NCBI RefSeq assembly: GCF_900091515.1
Contig: NZ_LT607410.1
Location: forward strand, 1,178,001 to 1,242,000
Reading direction: 5' to 3'
DNA from: Micromonospora purpureochromogenes
Lineage (GTDB): Bacteria; Actinomycetota; Actinomycetes; Mycobacteriales; Micromonosporaceae
DNA length: 64,000 nucleotides
This document shows, piece after piece, positions 36,235-43,422 of the stretch. The stretch's first letter is position 1. Every line of letters begins with the position of its first letter. The position numbers were made by a program, and so were the translations under genes. The notes beneath the pieces are model-generated. The model ran no database searches. It was given only the letters and a program-made list of their open reading frames with translations, and was not told the origin of the DNA.

Positions 36235-37179
36235 ATGCGACTGGGTGTCCTCGACGTCGGTTCCAACACGGTGCACCTGCTGGTGGTCGACGCCCACCAC
36301 GGGGCGCACCCCTGGCCGGCCCACTCGGAGAAGGTGGTGCTCCGGCTGGCCGAGCAGATCGGCCCGGACGGGGCGTTGACCGAGGAGGGCGCCGACGGGC
36401 TGGTCAAGGCGGTCAGCATGGCGCGTACCGCCGCCGCCGGGCTGGCCGCCGACGACCTGCTCGCCTTCGCCACCTCCGCGGTGCGCGACGCCACCAACGC
36501 CGCCGAGGTGCTGGCCCGGGTCCGCGACGAGACCGGCGTACGGCTGGAGGTGCTCTCCGGCGCGGACGAGGCGCGGATGACCTTCCTGGCGGTGCGGCGG
36601 TGGTTCGGCTGGTCGGCTGGTCGGCTGCTGGTGATGGACATCGGCGGCGGCTCGCTGGAGCTGGCGGCCGGCATCGACGAGGATCCGGACGTCGCGGTCT
36701 CCCTGCCGCTCGGGGCCGGGCGGTTGAGCCGGGAGCGGCTGCGGGTGGACCCGGCCGGGCAGGTGCCGCCGTCCGCCGAGGCCGTGGAGGAGCTGCGGGA
36801 GTACGTCGACGGGCTGCTCGACCCGGTGGTGGAGAAGCTCGCCGGGGTGGGCTGGGAGCGCCCCGTCGCCACCTCCAAGACCTTCCGGATGCTGGCCCGG
36901 CTGGCCGGCGCGGCGCCGTCCGCGGCCGGGCTCTGGGCCCGGCGCAGCCTCACCCGCACCGGGCTGCAGCAGGTGCTCGGCTTCATCCGGCACATCCCGC
37001 CGGCCCAGCTGGCCGAGCTGGAGGGGGTCAGCGCGGGGCGGGCGCACCAACTGCTCGCCGGTGCGGTGGTGGCCGAGGCGGTGCTGCGTCGCCTGGACGT
37101 CCCGGCGCTGGACATCTGCCCGTGGGCGCTGCGTGAGGGCGTCATCCTCCGCCGGTTGGATCAGCTCGAACCGATGTGA
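36235..37179 (+). CDS. ppx: Ppx/GppA phosphatase (exopolyphosphatase family)
   Basis: A 314-residue member of the ASKHA-fold Ppx/GppA family, which hydrolyses polyphosphate or pppGpp. [15 protein letters not shown] is the phosphate-1 loop, [12 protein letters not shown] and [15 protein letters not shown] are conserved, and [14 protein letters not shown] the phosphate-2 loop. The short single-domain form matches Rv0496. TAGGGT (36222-36227) is 7 nt before the ATG, so the mRNA is probably leaderless. The linkage to phoU/senX3 regulators fits phosphate metabolism. Confidence 0.9.
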   Translation: MRLGVLDVGSNTVHLLVVDAHHGAHPWPAHSEKVVLRLAEQIGPDGALTEEGADGLVKAVSMARTAAAGLAADDLLAFATSAVRDATNAAEVLARVRDETGVRLEVLSGADEARMTFLAVRRWFGWSAGRLLVMDIGGGSLELAAGIDEDPDVAVSLPLGAGRLSRERLRVDPAGQVPPSAEAVEELREYVDGLLDPVVEKLAGVGWERPVATSKTFRMLARLAGAAPSAAGLWARRSLTRTGLQQVLGFIRHIPPAQLAELEGVSAGRAHQLLAGAVVAEAVLRRLDVPALDICPWALREGVILRRLDQLEPM

Positions 37180-37255
37180 TCCGCGTCGGTCGTTCTGCGC
37201 CATTTGAGGCCGCTCGTCCTGAAGCGCGGTGACCGGTCGGGCTACCCTGAGGGGT

Positions 37256-38062
37256 GTGACTTCCCGCGTCCCCGTGCTCCTGTCCAGTTCCTCGGTCTTC
37301 CCTGAGCGGACCGCGGCGGCGTTCCAGCTTGCCGCGGCGCTCGGCTACGACGGCGTCGAGGTGATGGTCTGGACCGACGCCGTGAGCCAGGACGCCGGCG
37401 CGCTGCGCGGCCTCTCCGAGCACTACGGCGTGCCGGTCCTGTCGGTGCACGCGCCGTGCCTGCTGGTGACCCAGCGGGTGTGGAGCCCCGACCCCTGGGA
37501 GCGGCTGCGCCGCTCGGCCGAGCTGGCCGCCACCCTGGGCGCGCCGGTCGTGGTGGTGCACCCGCCGTTCACCTGGCAGCGGGACTACGCCCGCAACTTC
37601 GCCGAGGGGCTCGCCGCGATCGCCGGCGAGTACCCGGACCTGCGCTTCCCGGTGGAGAACATGTACCCGGTGCGGATGGCCGGCCGGCAGTTCGTGCCGT
37701 ACGTGCCGGGCTGGGACCCGACCGAGGCCGGGTACGCCTCGTACACCCTCGACCTGTCGCACTGCGCCGCCTCGCACACCGACTCGCTGGCGATGGCCGA
37801 CCGGATGGGCGACCGGCTGGCGCACGTGCACCTCGGCGACGGCACCGGCGAGGGGCGCGACGAGCACCTGGTGCCCGGGCGCGGCAGCCAGCCCTGCGCC
37901 GAGCTGCTGCGCTCACTCGCCGGCCGGGGGTTCACCGGCTCGGTGGCCGTCGAGGTCACCACCCGGGGCGCGAAGAGCCGCGCCGACCGTGAGGCCGACC
38001 TCCGCGAGGCCCTCGCCTTCGCCCGCGCCCACCTCACCGCCCCCTCCCCGGTAGACGCCTGA
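37256..38062 (+). CDS. sugar phosphate isomerase/epimerase (xylose isomerase-like TIM barrel)
   Basis: A 268-residue AP-endonuclease-2/xylose-isomerase-like barrel. Metal ligands are visible as [33 protein letters not shown] and [23 protein letters not shown]. Equivalent to Rv0498 next to ppx; the substrate is not known. TACCCT (37243-37248) is 7 nt before GTG 37256, supporting a leaderless start there rather than GTG 37229. A family-A terminator hairpin follows. Confidence 0.82.
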   Translation: MTSRVPVLLSSSSVFPERTAAAFQLAAALGYDGVEVMVWTDAVSQDAGALRGLSEHYGVPVLSVHAPCLLVTQRVWSPDPWERLRRSAELAATLGAPVVVVHPPFTWQRDYARNFAEGLAAIAGEYPDLRFPVENMYPVRMAGRQFVPYVPGWDPTEAGYASYTLDLSHCAASHTDSLAMADRMGDRLAHVHLGDGTGEGRDEHLVPGRGSQPCAELLRSLAGRGFTGSVAVEVTTRGAKSRADREADLREALAFARAHLTAPSPVDA

Positions 38063-38089
38063 CCCACCCCGGCCCCCGCCGCCTGCTCC

Positions 38090-38150
38090 GTTGATCATGA
38101 AGTTGCTGCCCTCCGCCTCGGCGTGTCGGGGCACCAACTTCATGATCGAC
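38090..38150. terminator. hairpin after the isomerase gene (repeat family A copy 2)
   Basis: GTTGATCATGAAGTTG (38090-38105) pairs with CAACTTCATGATCGAC (38135-38150) with one mismatch and a 29-nt loop. It lies between the isomerase and the converging CGNR gene and is closely related to the hairpin at 15083. Confidence 0.65.
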
Positions 38151-38168
38151 CGTACGGTCAGGTGAGGG

Positions 38169-38747
38169 TCAGGGGACGGGGGTCAGGGAGTCGGCCTGGG
38201 TGGGGACGGGGAGTTGCTGCTCGCCGACGGCGGCACGCTTGCGGGCGCGGTGGGCGGCCACGTGGGAGCGGGTGGCGCAGCGCTCCGAGCAGAACCGGCG
38301 ACAGCAGTTGGACGAGGTGTCCAGGTAGACGTTGCCGCAGCGCTCGTCGGCGCAGACCCCGAACCGGGCGCTGCCGTACTCGCAGAGCCAGACCGACAGG
38401 CCCCAGACCGCGCCGGCCAGGTACTCCGCGCTGACCGACGCGCCCCGGCTGGTCACGTGCATGTGCCAGTCGCTGGAGTCGTGCCCGGAGATCCGCGGCT
38501 GCACGGGGAACGCCTCCAGCAGGGCGTTCAGCTCGGCCACCGCCTGGACGTCCCGCCCGGAGGTGCCGAACTCGAACACGTCGCGCAGACGCTTCTGCGC
38601 CCGCCGGAAGATGACCAGGTCCCGTTCGGCGACCTCGTCGCGCATCCACGCGTTGTCGTCCGGGAAGATGGCCCGCAGGTCGTCGAGGTCGTCCAGGCGG
38701 GCGTTGACGAGGTCAACGCCGGTCCGGGCGTACGCGTCGAAGTTCAC
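38169..38747 (-). CDS. ABATE/CGNR zinc-finger protein (DUF1470)
   Basis: A 192-residue protein with an N-terminal ABATE-type stress-response domain and a C-terminal CGNR zinc finger, CADERCGNVYLDTSSNCCRRFCSERCATR (Cys ligands and the family CGN motif), followed by a basic tail. Such proteins are thought to be transcriptional regulators. The GTG at 38747 lies 7 nt from TACCGT (38755-38760, minus strand), again a leaderless arrangement. It is last in the minus-strand cluster with the GspS-like gene. Confidence 0.82.
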   Translation of the reverse strand: MNFDAYARTGVDLVNARLDDLDDLRAIFPDDNAWMRDEVAERDLVIFRRAQKRLRDVFEFGTSGRDVQAVAELNALLEAFPVQPRISGHDSSDWHMHVTSRGASVSAEYLAGAVWGLSVWLCEYGSARFGVCADERCGNVYLDTSSNCCRRFCSERCATRSHVAAHRARKRAAVGEQQLPVPTQADSLTPVP

Positions 38748-38766
38748 GACACCAACGGTAGACGAC

Positions 38767-39933
38767 TCACGGGGCGCGCGGCGCGTCGATGTAGTGCGGC
38801 AGGAACCGCGCGTAACCGTCCGTGATGAGACTCTCGCTCTCCCGGACACCGAGCCCGGCCGACTCGCCGTCGACGATCCAGCTCCCCAGCACCGTCCGGT
38901 TGCCGGCGAAGTCCGGCAGGGCCCGGAACTCCTGGTAGCAGAAGCCCTCGTCGCCGTAGTCGCCCGGATTGGTGATCTCGGTGTCGCCGGTGACGATCCG
39001 CACCGCGGCCCCCTCCCGGCCGAGCAGCGGCTTCGCCACGTACTCCGGCATCCCGCGCGGTGAGTCCAGGTACGCCGGCAGCAGGTACTCGTGCCCCGGG
39101 TACAGCTCCCAGAGCACGGCGAGCAGCGCCTTGTTGGACAGCAGCAGCTTCCAGGCCGGCTCGATCCAGGTGGTCGGGGTGCCTGGCTCCAGCGCCGCCG
39201 GCCCGTACGGCTCGGCCAGCATCCACTCCCACGGGTAGAGCTTGAAGCAGGTGGTCAGCGGTCGGTCGTCGGCGTCGACGAAGCGCCGGCCGTCCCAGCC
39301 GACGTGCTGGATCGGCAGCAGCGTCACGTCCAGCCCGGCCTGGCGGGCGGTCTCGGCCAGGTACCCGGCGGTGATCTGGTCCTCGCCCGACTCCTCCTCG
39401 TTCGACCAGGTCACGTGCACCCGCCGGTCGTGCAGGCCGGCACCGATTTTGGCCCAGGCGCCCACCAGCCGTTCGTGCAGGCTGTTCCACTGGTCGGCGT
39501 CCGGGTGCGTCTGCTCCAGCCAGTACCACTGGATGATGCTCGCCTCGACCAGCGCGGTGGGGGTGTCGGCGTTGTACTCCAGCAGCTTCGGCGGCCAGCT
39601 GCCGTCGTAGGCGAGGTCGAAGCGGCCGTAGAGGGTCGGCGGCCGCTCGCGCAGCGACCGGGCGACCGCCTCGGCGGCCCAGGCCGGGATGCCGAACTCG
39701 GCGTACCGGCCACGGGCGACGACGTGCTCGGCCGCGGCCACCGACATCCGGTGCAGCTCCTCGGTGGCCTCCTCCAGCCGCAGCACCTCGGCCAGGTCGA
39801 AGGCGTACGCCGCCGTCTCGTCCCAGTACGACATGGTCCCGCCGTCGGGCAGCTCGGTGTCGACGTACACCAGGCCCTGCTCGCGGATGGTGGCGTCCCA
39901 GTCCGGGCGGGGGGTGGCCGCCTCGCGCCGCAC
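38767..39933 (-). CDS. glutathionylspermidine synthase family protein (ATP-grasp)
   Basis: A 388-residue protein of the GSP_synth family, similar to E. coli YgiC/YjfC. It carries the C-terminal ATP-grasp amide ligase of glutathionylspermidine synthase without the amidase domain. Visible signatures are YGRFDLAYDG, KLLEYNADTPTALVEAS, ITNPGDYGDEGFCYQEF and KPLLGREGAAVRI. The true substrate is unknown; actinomycetes lack glutathionylspermidine. The GTG at 39933 starts one base after the lipoprotein stop (TGAGGTG), with GCGGGGG upstream, so the two are coupled. Confidence 0.82.
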   Translation of the reverse strand: MRREAATPRPDWDATIREQGLVYVDTELPDGGTMSYWDETAAYAFDLAEVLRLEEATEELHRMSVAAAEHVVARGRYAEFGIPAWAAEAVARSLRERPPTLYGRFDLAYDGSWPPKLLEYNADTPTALVEASIIQWYWLEQTHPDADQWNSLHERLVGAWAKIGAGLHDRRVHVTWSNEEESGEDQITAGYLAETARQAGLDVTLLPIQHVGWDGRRFVDADDRPLTTCFKLYPWEWMLAEPYGPAALEPGTPTTWIEPAWKLLLSNKALLAVLWELYPGHEYLLPAYLDSPRGMPEYVAKPLLGREGAAVRIVTGDTEITNPGDYGDEGFCYQEFRALPDFAGNRTVLGSWIVDGESAGLGVRESESLITDGYARFLPHYIDAPRAP

Positions 39934-39934
39934 C

Positions 39935-40213
39935 TCAGCCCCCGCAGGAGGCGAGGTGGGTACCGAAACCGCCCCGCTCGGGCAGGGCCGCGGCGACCGG
40001 CCGGGGCTCGGCGTCGGCGGTGCCGGTGGTGACCGCCGGTACCCGCATCGCCAGCGCGACCGTGTCCCCGCCGCCGGCCGGACCCAGGGCGCAGTCGTCG
40101 TCATCATCATCGTCGGAGGTCAGGTTGCAGCCGGAAAGGGCGAGCGCCAGGGCGGTGAGCGCGCCCAGCTGCACGGAGGCCGACCGGAGCCGGCGGCGGG
40201 GGTGTCCATCCAC
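39935..40213 (-). CDS. small lipoprotein coupled to the GspS-like gene
   Basis: A 92-residue secreted lipoprotein: basic N-terminus (DGHPRRRLRSASVQ), hydrophobic LGALTALALAL and lipobox SGC, then a run of seven Asp (NLTSDDDDDDDCALG) and a Gly/Ala/Pro-rich tail with a final Cys. The acidic run may bind metal or polyamine. Small lipoproteins beside YgiC-like ligases recur in other bacteria (ygiB-ygiC). The GTG at 40213 was chosen because the signal peptide begins directly after it; no strong ribosome site was seen. Confidence 0.6.
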   Translation of the reverse strand: MDGHPRRRLRSASVQLGALTALALALSGCNLTSDDDDDDDCALGPAGGGDTVALAMRVPAVTTGTADAEPRPVAAALPERGGFGTHLASCGG

Positions 40214-40354
40214 GGCATCGTTGTAGCTGATCGACGCCAGTTCCGTCGCCCCCCGGACGGTGCTCGTGATGCCATTGGGACGCCTGCCACGAGGCGTCGT
40301 GGCGGCTCGGCCGCCCCCCGACGGAGCTCGGTGCACGGGCGTTACGCTCGGCTC

Positions 40355-41275
40355 ATGCTCCGTTCCGTCATCCTCGCCGCCTCCCGGTCATCCCAGGTCG
40401 AGCGGCTCATCGCGACGGCCCCGTTCACCCGGGACGTCGTCCGCCGGTTCGTCGCCGGCGCCGGCACCGACGACGCGTTGCGCGCGACCCGCGAACTCGT
40501 CGCCGACGGCCTCGCGGTCACCATCGACAACCTCGGCGAGGACACCGTCACTCCCGAGCAGGCCAACGCCACCCGCGACGAGTACCTCAAGCTGCTGAAG
40601 GCGCTCTCCGCCGCCGGGCTCACCCCGCCCGCCGAGGTCAGCGTGAAGCTCTCCGCGCTCGGGCAGAAGTTCGACGAGCAGCTCTCCTACGACAACGCGC
40701 GGGCCATCTGCCTGGCGGCCGACGAGGCGGGCACCACGGTCACCCTCGACATGGAGGACCACACCACCACCGACTCGACCCTGAGCGTCCTGGCCAGGCT
40801 GCGCAAGGACTTCCCGGCGACCGGCGCCGTGCTCCAGGCGTACCTGCGGCGCACCGAGTCGGACTGCCGCGAGCTGGCCGGCGCCGGGTCCCGGGTACGG
40901 CTCTGCAAGGGCGCGTACAAGGAGCCGGAGTCGGTGGCGTACCAGTCGGCCCGTGAGGTGGACAAGTCCTACGTCCGCTGCCTGAACGTGCTCATGTCCG
41001 GGGACGGCTACCCGATGCTGGCCACCCACGACCCGCGCCTGATCGCCATCGGCGAGGACCGGGCGCGCTGGTTCGACCGCGGCCCGGACCGGTTCGAGTT
41101 CCAGATGCTGTACGGCATCCGGCCGGAGGAGCAGGCCCGGCTGGTCGGCGAGGGCTACACCGTGCGGACCTACCTGCCGTACGGCGAGGACTGGTACGGC
41201 TACCTGATGCGCCGGCTCGCCGAGCGCCCCGCGAACCTGATGTTCTTCGGCCGGGCCCTGGTCTCCAAGAAGTGA
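40355..41275 (+). CDS. proline dehydrogenase
   Basis: A 306-residue single-domain PRODH that oxidises proline to pyrroline-5-carboxylate with FAD. SVKLSALGQKFD, TLDMEDHTTTDSTL, AVLQAYLRRTESDC, RLCKGAYKEPESVAYQ, MLATHDPRLIA, EFQMLYGIRPE and YLPYGEDWYGYLMRRLAERP are all typical barrel motifs. A matching P5C dehydrogenase is not in the window. TACGCT (40343-40348) lies 6 nt before the ATG, a leaderless start. Divergent from the small lipoprotein. Confidence 0.92.
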   Translation: MLRSVILAASRSSQVERLIATAPFTRDVVRRFVAGAGTDDALRATRELVADGLAVTIDNLGEDTVTPEQANATRDEYLKLLKALSAAGLTPPAEVSVKLSALGQKFDEQLSYDNARAICLAADEAGTTVTLDMEDHTTTDSTLSVLARLRKDFPATGAVLQAYLRRTESDCRELAGAGSRVRLCKGAYKEPESVAYQSAREVDKSYVRCLNVLMSGDGYPMLATHDPRLIAIGEDRARWFDRGPDRFEFQMLYGIRPEEQARLVGEGYTVRTYLPYGEDWYGYLMRRLAERPANLMFFGRALVSKK

Positions 41276-41308
41276 CTCAGGCGTTGAAGTGACTCCGGCG
41301 TTCGACCG

Positions 41309-41337
41309 TTGACACACCTGGCTAATGTGCTTAGCTT
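41309..41337 (+). promoter_or_regulatory. consensus promoter of the hydrolase-tetR operon
   Basis: TTGACA (41309-41314), 17 bp and TAGCTT (41332-41337). The predicted start point is at 41343-41345, on the ATG itself, so the transcript should be leaderless. This is the best vegetative promoter in the window. Confidence 0.8.
41321..41335. promoter_or_regulatory. TetR-type operator 1 in the promoter spacer
   Basis: GCTAATGTGCTTAGC has perfect 5-bp arms (GCTAA/TTAGC) and covers the spacer and the first bases of the -10. It is related to operator 2 in the opposite orientation and lies two helical turns from it. Confidence 0.65.
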
Positions 41338-41341
41338 TATG

Positions 41342-41356
41342 GCTATGAGCATTAGC
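41342..41356. promoter_or_regulatory. TetR-type operator 2 over the start codon
   Basis: GCTATGAGCATTAGC has 4-5 bp arms and, reverse-complemented, matches operator 1 at 11 of 15 positions. It includes the ATG at 41345 and the predicted +1. The site would be occupied by the TetR protein encoded second in the operon. Confidence 0.6.
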
Positions 41357-42136
41357 CAGATGGAGCGGGACGGCGGCACCATCGCGTACGAGGTGCACGG
41401 CGAGGGTTCGCTGGTGGTCCTCGCGCACGGCATGGGCGAGAACCGGCGATCCTTCCGCCACCTGATCCCGCTCCTGGTCGAGGCCGGCTACCGGGTGGCC
41501 TCGGTGGACGTCCGGGGGCACGGCGACTCCAGCGCCCACTGGCCGTCGTACGCCCCGGCCGAGGTCGGCTCCGACCTGCTGGCCGTGGTGCGTACCCTCG
41601 GCGGCCCGGCCACCCTGGTCGGCAGCTCGTCCAGCGCGGCGGCCGTCGTCTTCGCCGCCGGAGACGCGCCCGAGCTGGTCAACGGCATCGTGCAGATCGG
41701 CGCGTTCGTCGCCCAGCCCAGGCCCAACCCGGCGATGCGGCTCGCCCAGGCGGCGGTGCTGCGCAGTCCCCGGTTGTTCGGCATGTTCCACCGGACGCTC
41801 TTCCCCGGTGACCGGCCCGCGGACGACGCCGCGTACCGCAAGGAGCTGGTCGCCGGCCTGCGCGGCCGGATGGCGGCGGTCCGCGGTGTGGTCGCGCCGG
41901 TCGCCCCGCACTGGACGGCCCGGGCGGCCGACGTGCGGCAGCCGGTGCTGGTGCTGATGGGCGCGAAGGACCCCGACTTCGCCGACCCGGGGGGCGAGGC
42001 CCGGGCCGCCCGCCGCCTCTTCGCCACCGCCGAAGCCCGCATGATCGCCGACTCCGGCCACTACCCGCACGCCGACCAGCCGGCGGCCACGGCTGCCCAG
42101 CTCGTCGAGTTCCTGGCGGTGACCACGGGTGCCTAG
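41345..42136 (+). CDS. alpha/beta hydrolase under TetR control
   Basis: A 263-residue hydrolase with an intact triad: LAHGMGENRRSF (oxyanion region), nucleophile Ser in VGSSSSAA, Asp in LMGAKDPDF and His in IADSGHYPHADQP. It resembles haloperoxidase/esterase-like hydrolases of unspecified substrate. The ATG at 41345 coincides with the predicted transcription start; ATG 41339 is an alternative. It overlaps the tetR gene by 8 bp, so enzyme and repressor form one autoregulated unit. Confidence 0.85.
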   Translation: MSISQMERDGGTIAYEVHGEGSLVVLAHGMGENRRSFRHLIPLLVEAGYRVASVDVRGHGDSSAHWPSYAPAEVGSDLLAVVRTLGGPATLVGSSSSAAAVVFAAGDAPELVNGIVQIGAFVAQPRPNPAMRLAQAAVLRSPRLFGMFHRTLFPGDRPADDAAYRKELVAGLRGRMAAVRGVVAPVAPHWTARAADVRQPVLVLMGAKDPDFADPGGEARAARRLFATAEARMIADSGHYPHADQPAATAAQLVEFLAVTTGA

Positions 42137-42695
42137 GGCCGGGCTCACCCCGTCGACGGTGGTCCGCGAGGCGGCCCGCCTCGCCGACGAGGTCGGTTAC
42201 GAGCGGCTGACCCTGGCCGCGCTCGCCGGCCGGCTCGGCGTCGCGCTGCCCAGCCTCTACAAGCACGTCAAGGGCGCCGACGCGTTGAGCCAGAAGTTGG
42301 CCGCGCTGGCCGTCGACGAACTGGCCGACGCAATGACCTCGGCCGCCGCCGGGCGCGCCGGGGTGGACGGGCTGCGGGCGGTCGCCACCGCCTGGCGCGA
42401 CTACGCCCGCCGGCACCCCGGCCGCTACCCGGCGGCGCAGCGGGTACCCGACCCGGCCGACCCCGAGCACGTCGCCGCCGGCCGACGGGCCCTCGACACC
42501 GTCTACGCGATCCTGCGCGGCTACGGCCTGACCGGTGACGCCGCGGTCGACGCGGCACGCCTGTTCCGCAGCGCCGTGCACGGCTTCGTCACCCTGGAGG
42601 CGGCCGGTGGCTTCGGCCTACCCCGAGGCATCGACCGGTCCTTCGACCAGTTGGTAACCGCGTTGGACACCGCGTACCGGGACTGGAGGCCCTGA
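42129..42695 (+). CDS. TetR family regulator
   Basis: A 188-residue repressor. The N-terminal HTH reads LTLAALAGRLGVALPSLYKHVKGADAL, and the C-terminal ligand domain contains FRSAVHGFVTLEAAGGFGLP, the WHG-type TetR_C signature. It starts at GTG inside the hydrolase gene (8-bp overlap), and its stop overlaps the YrdB gene as TGATG. The two operators around 41320-41356 are its probable targets. The inducing ligand is unknown, perhaps the hydrolase substrate. Confidence 0.88.
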   Translation: MPRAGLTPSTVVREAARLADEVGYERLTLAALAGRLGVALPSLYKHVKGADALSQKLAALAVDELADAMTSAAAGRAGVDGLRAVATAWRDYARRHPGRYPAAQRVPDPADPEHVAAGRRALDTVYAILRGYGLTGDAAVDAARLFRSAVHGFVTLEAAGGFGLPRGIDRSFDQLVTALDTAYRDWRP

Positions 42696-43030
42696 TGAGG
42701 GTCGTGCTGCTGACGGTCGCCTTCCTGGTGGAGGTGGCGATGCTCGTGGCCGCCGGCTGGTGGGGCTTCACGCTCGACGCGGGACTGGCAGTCCGGCTGC
42801 TCGCCGGGCTCGGCGCACCGCTGCTGATCGCGCTGGTCTGGGGCGTCTTCTGCTCGCCCCGGGCCCGGGTCCGGCTCGCCCCGCCGGCCAAGTACGCCGT
42901 CCAGGCGGCCTGTTTCCTCGCCGCCGGCGTGCTGCTCGCCCTCGCCGGGCACCCGTTGCTCGCGGTGGGTCTGGTCGCCCTCTGGGCCGTGGACCGGGCG
43001 CTGCTCAGCCACGGCGGTCACCCGGCCTGA
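42695..43030 (+). CDS. YrdB family membrane protein (DUF2568)
   Basis: A 111-residue protein with four predicted membrane helices (residues 4-24, 32-53, 66-84, 87-103). FWGVFCSPRARVRLAPPAKYAVQ between helices 2 and 3 is the DUF2568/YrdB signature. Function unknown. It is third gene of the hydrolase-tetR operon through a 1-base TGATG overlap. Confidence 0.8.
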   Translation: MRVVLLTVAFLVEVAMLVAAGWWGFTLDAGLAVRLLAGLGAPLLIALVWGVFCSPRARVRLAPPAKYAVQAACFLAAGVLLALAGHPLLAVGLVALWAVDRALLSHGGHPA

Positions 43031-43073
43031 CCGGCCCCGGCACGGCGACCCCACCTGCGGTCGTCGCGCCCTT

Positions 43074-43233
43074 TCGAGCTGATGTCGTAAACGATTCGGG
43101 CCACCCTGACGCGCGCGTCGCTGTCGTCCAGCGGCCGGCGGGTGAGGGCCGTCTCTGCCGGGCGGCGAGACCACGCCTGTCGCCGCCGCCACCGGGATCG
43201 GCCTTCCGTGAGTCGTTCACGTCATCACCTCGA
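43074..43233. repeat. inverted-repeat element, family B copy 2
   Basis: TCGAGCTGATGTCGTAAACG starts the left arm (43074-43094); the right arm (43213-43233) is complementary with three mismatches. The arms match copy 1 at 21944-22012, including the ATTCGGG that follows the left arm, but here 118 bp separate them. This fills much of the 392-bp gap 43031-43422. Confidence 0.55.
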
Positions 43234-43270
43234 CAGGCGAGTAGCCACCCCCTTCCGACGCCGCCCCGGT

Positions 43271-43331
43271 CACCGTCCGTGCAGGCCACCGTCCGTGCGG
43301 GCCACCGTCCGTGCAGGCCACCGTCCTGCAG
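43271..43331. repeat. 16-bp tandem repeats
   Basis: Four head-to-tail units of CACCGTCCGTGCAGGC, the last truncated, start at 43271, 43287, 43303 and 43319. There are no spacers, so it is not a CRISPR array. The remaining 43332-43410 shows nothing recognisable. Confidence 0.7.
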
Positions 43332-43422
43332 AGGGTTGTACCGCGTGTGCAGGCCTGCCGGCATGCTGCCGACGCGCGGGCGGCTCTGGCCGGATCGCCC
43401 CGATTGGTCGTACCCTTCGCCG

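Noticed and set aside
43271..43331. CRISPR array
   Set aside because: Repeats are contiguous, only 16 bp, and there are no spacers or cas genes.
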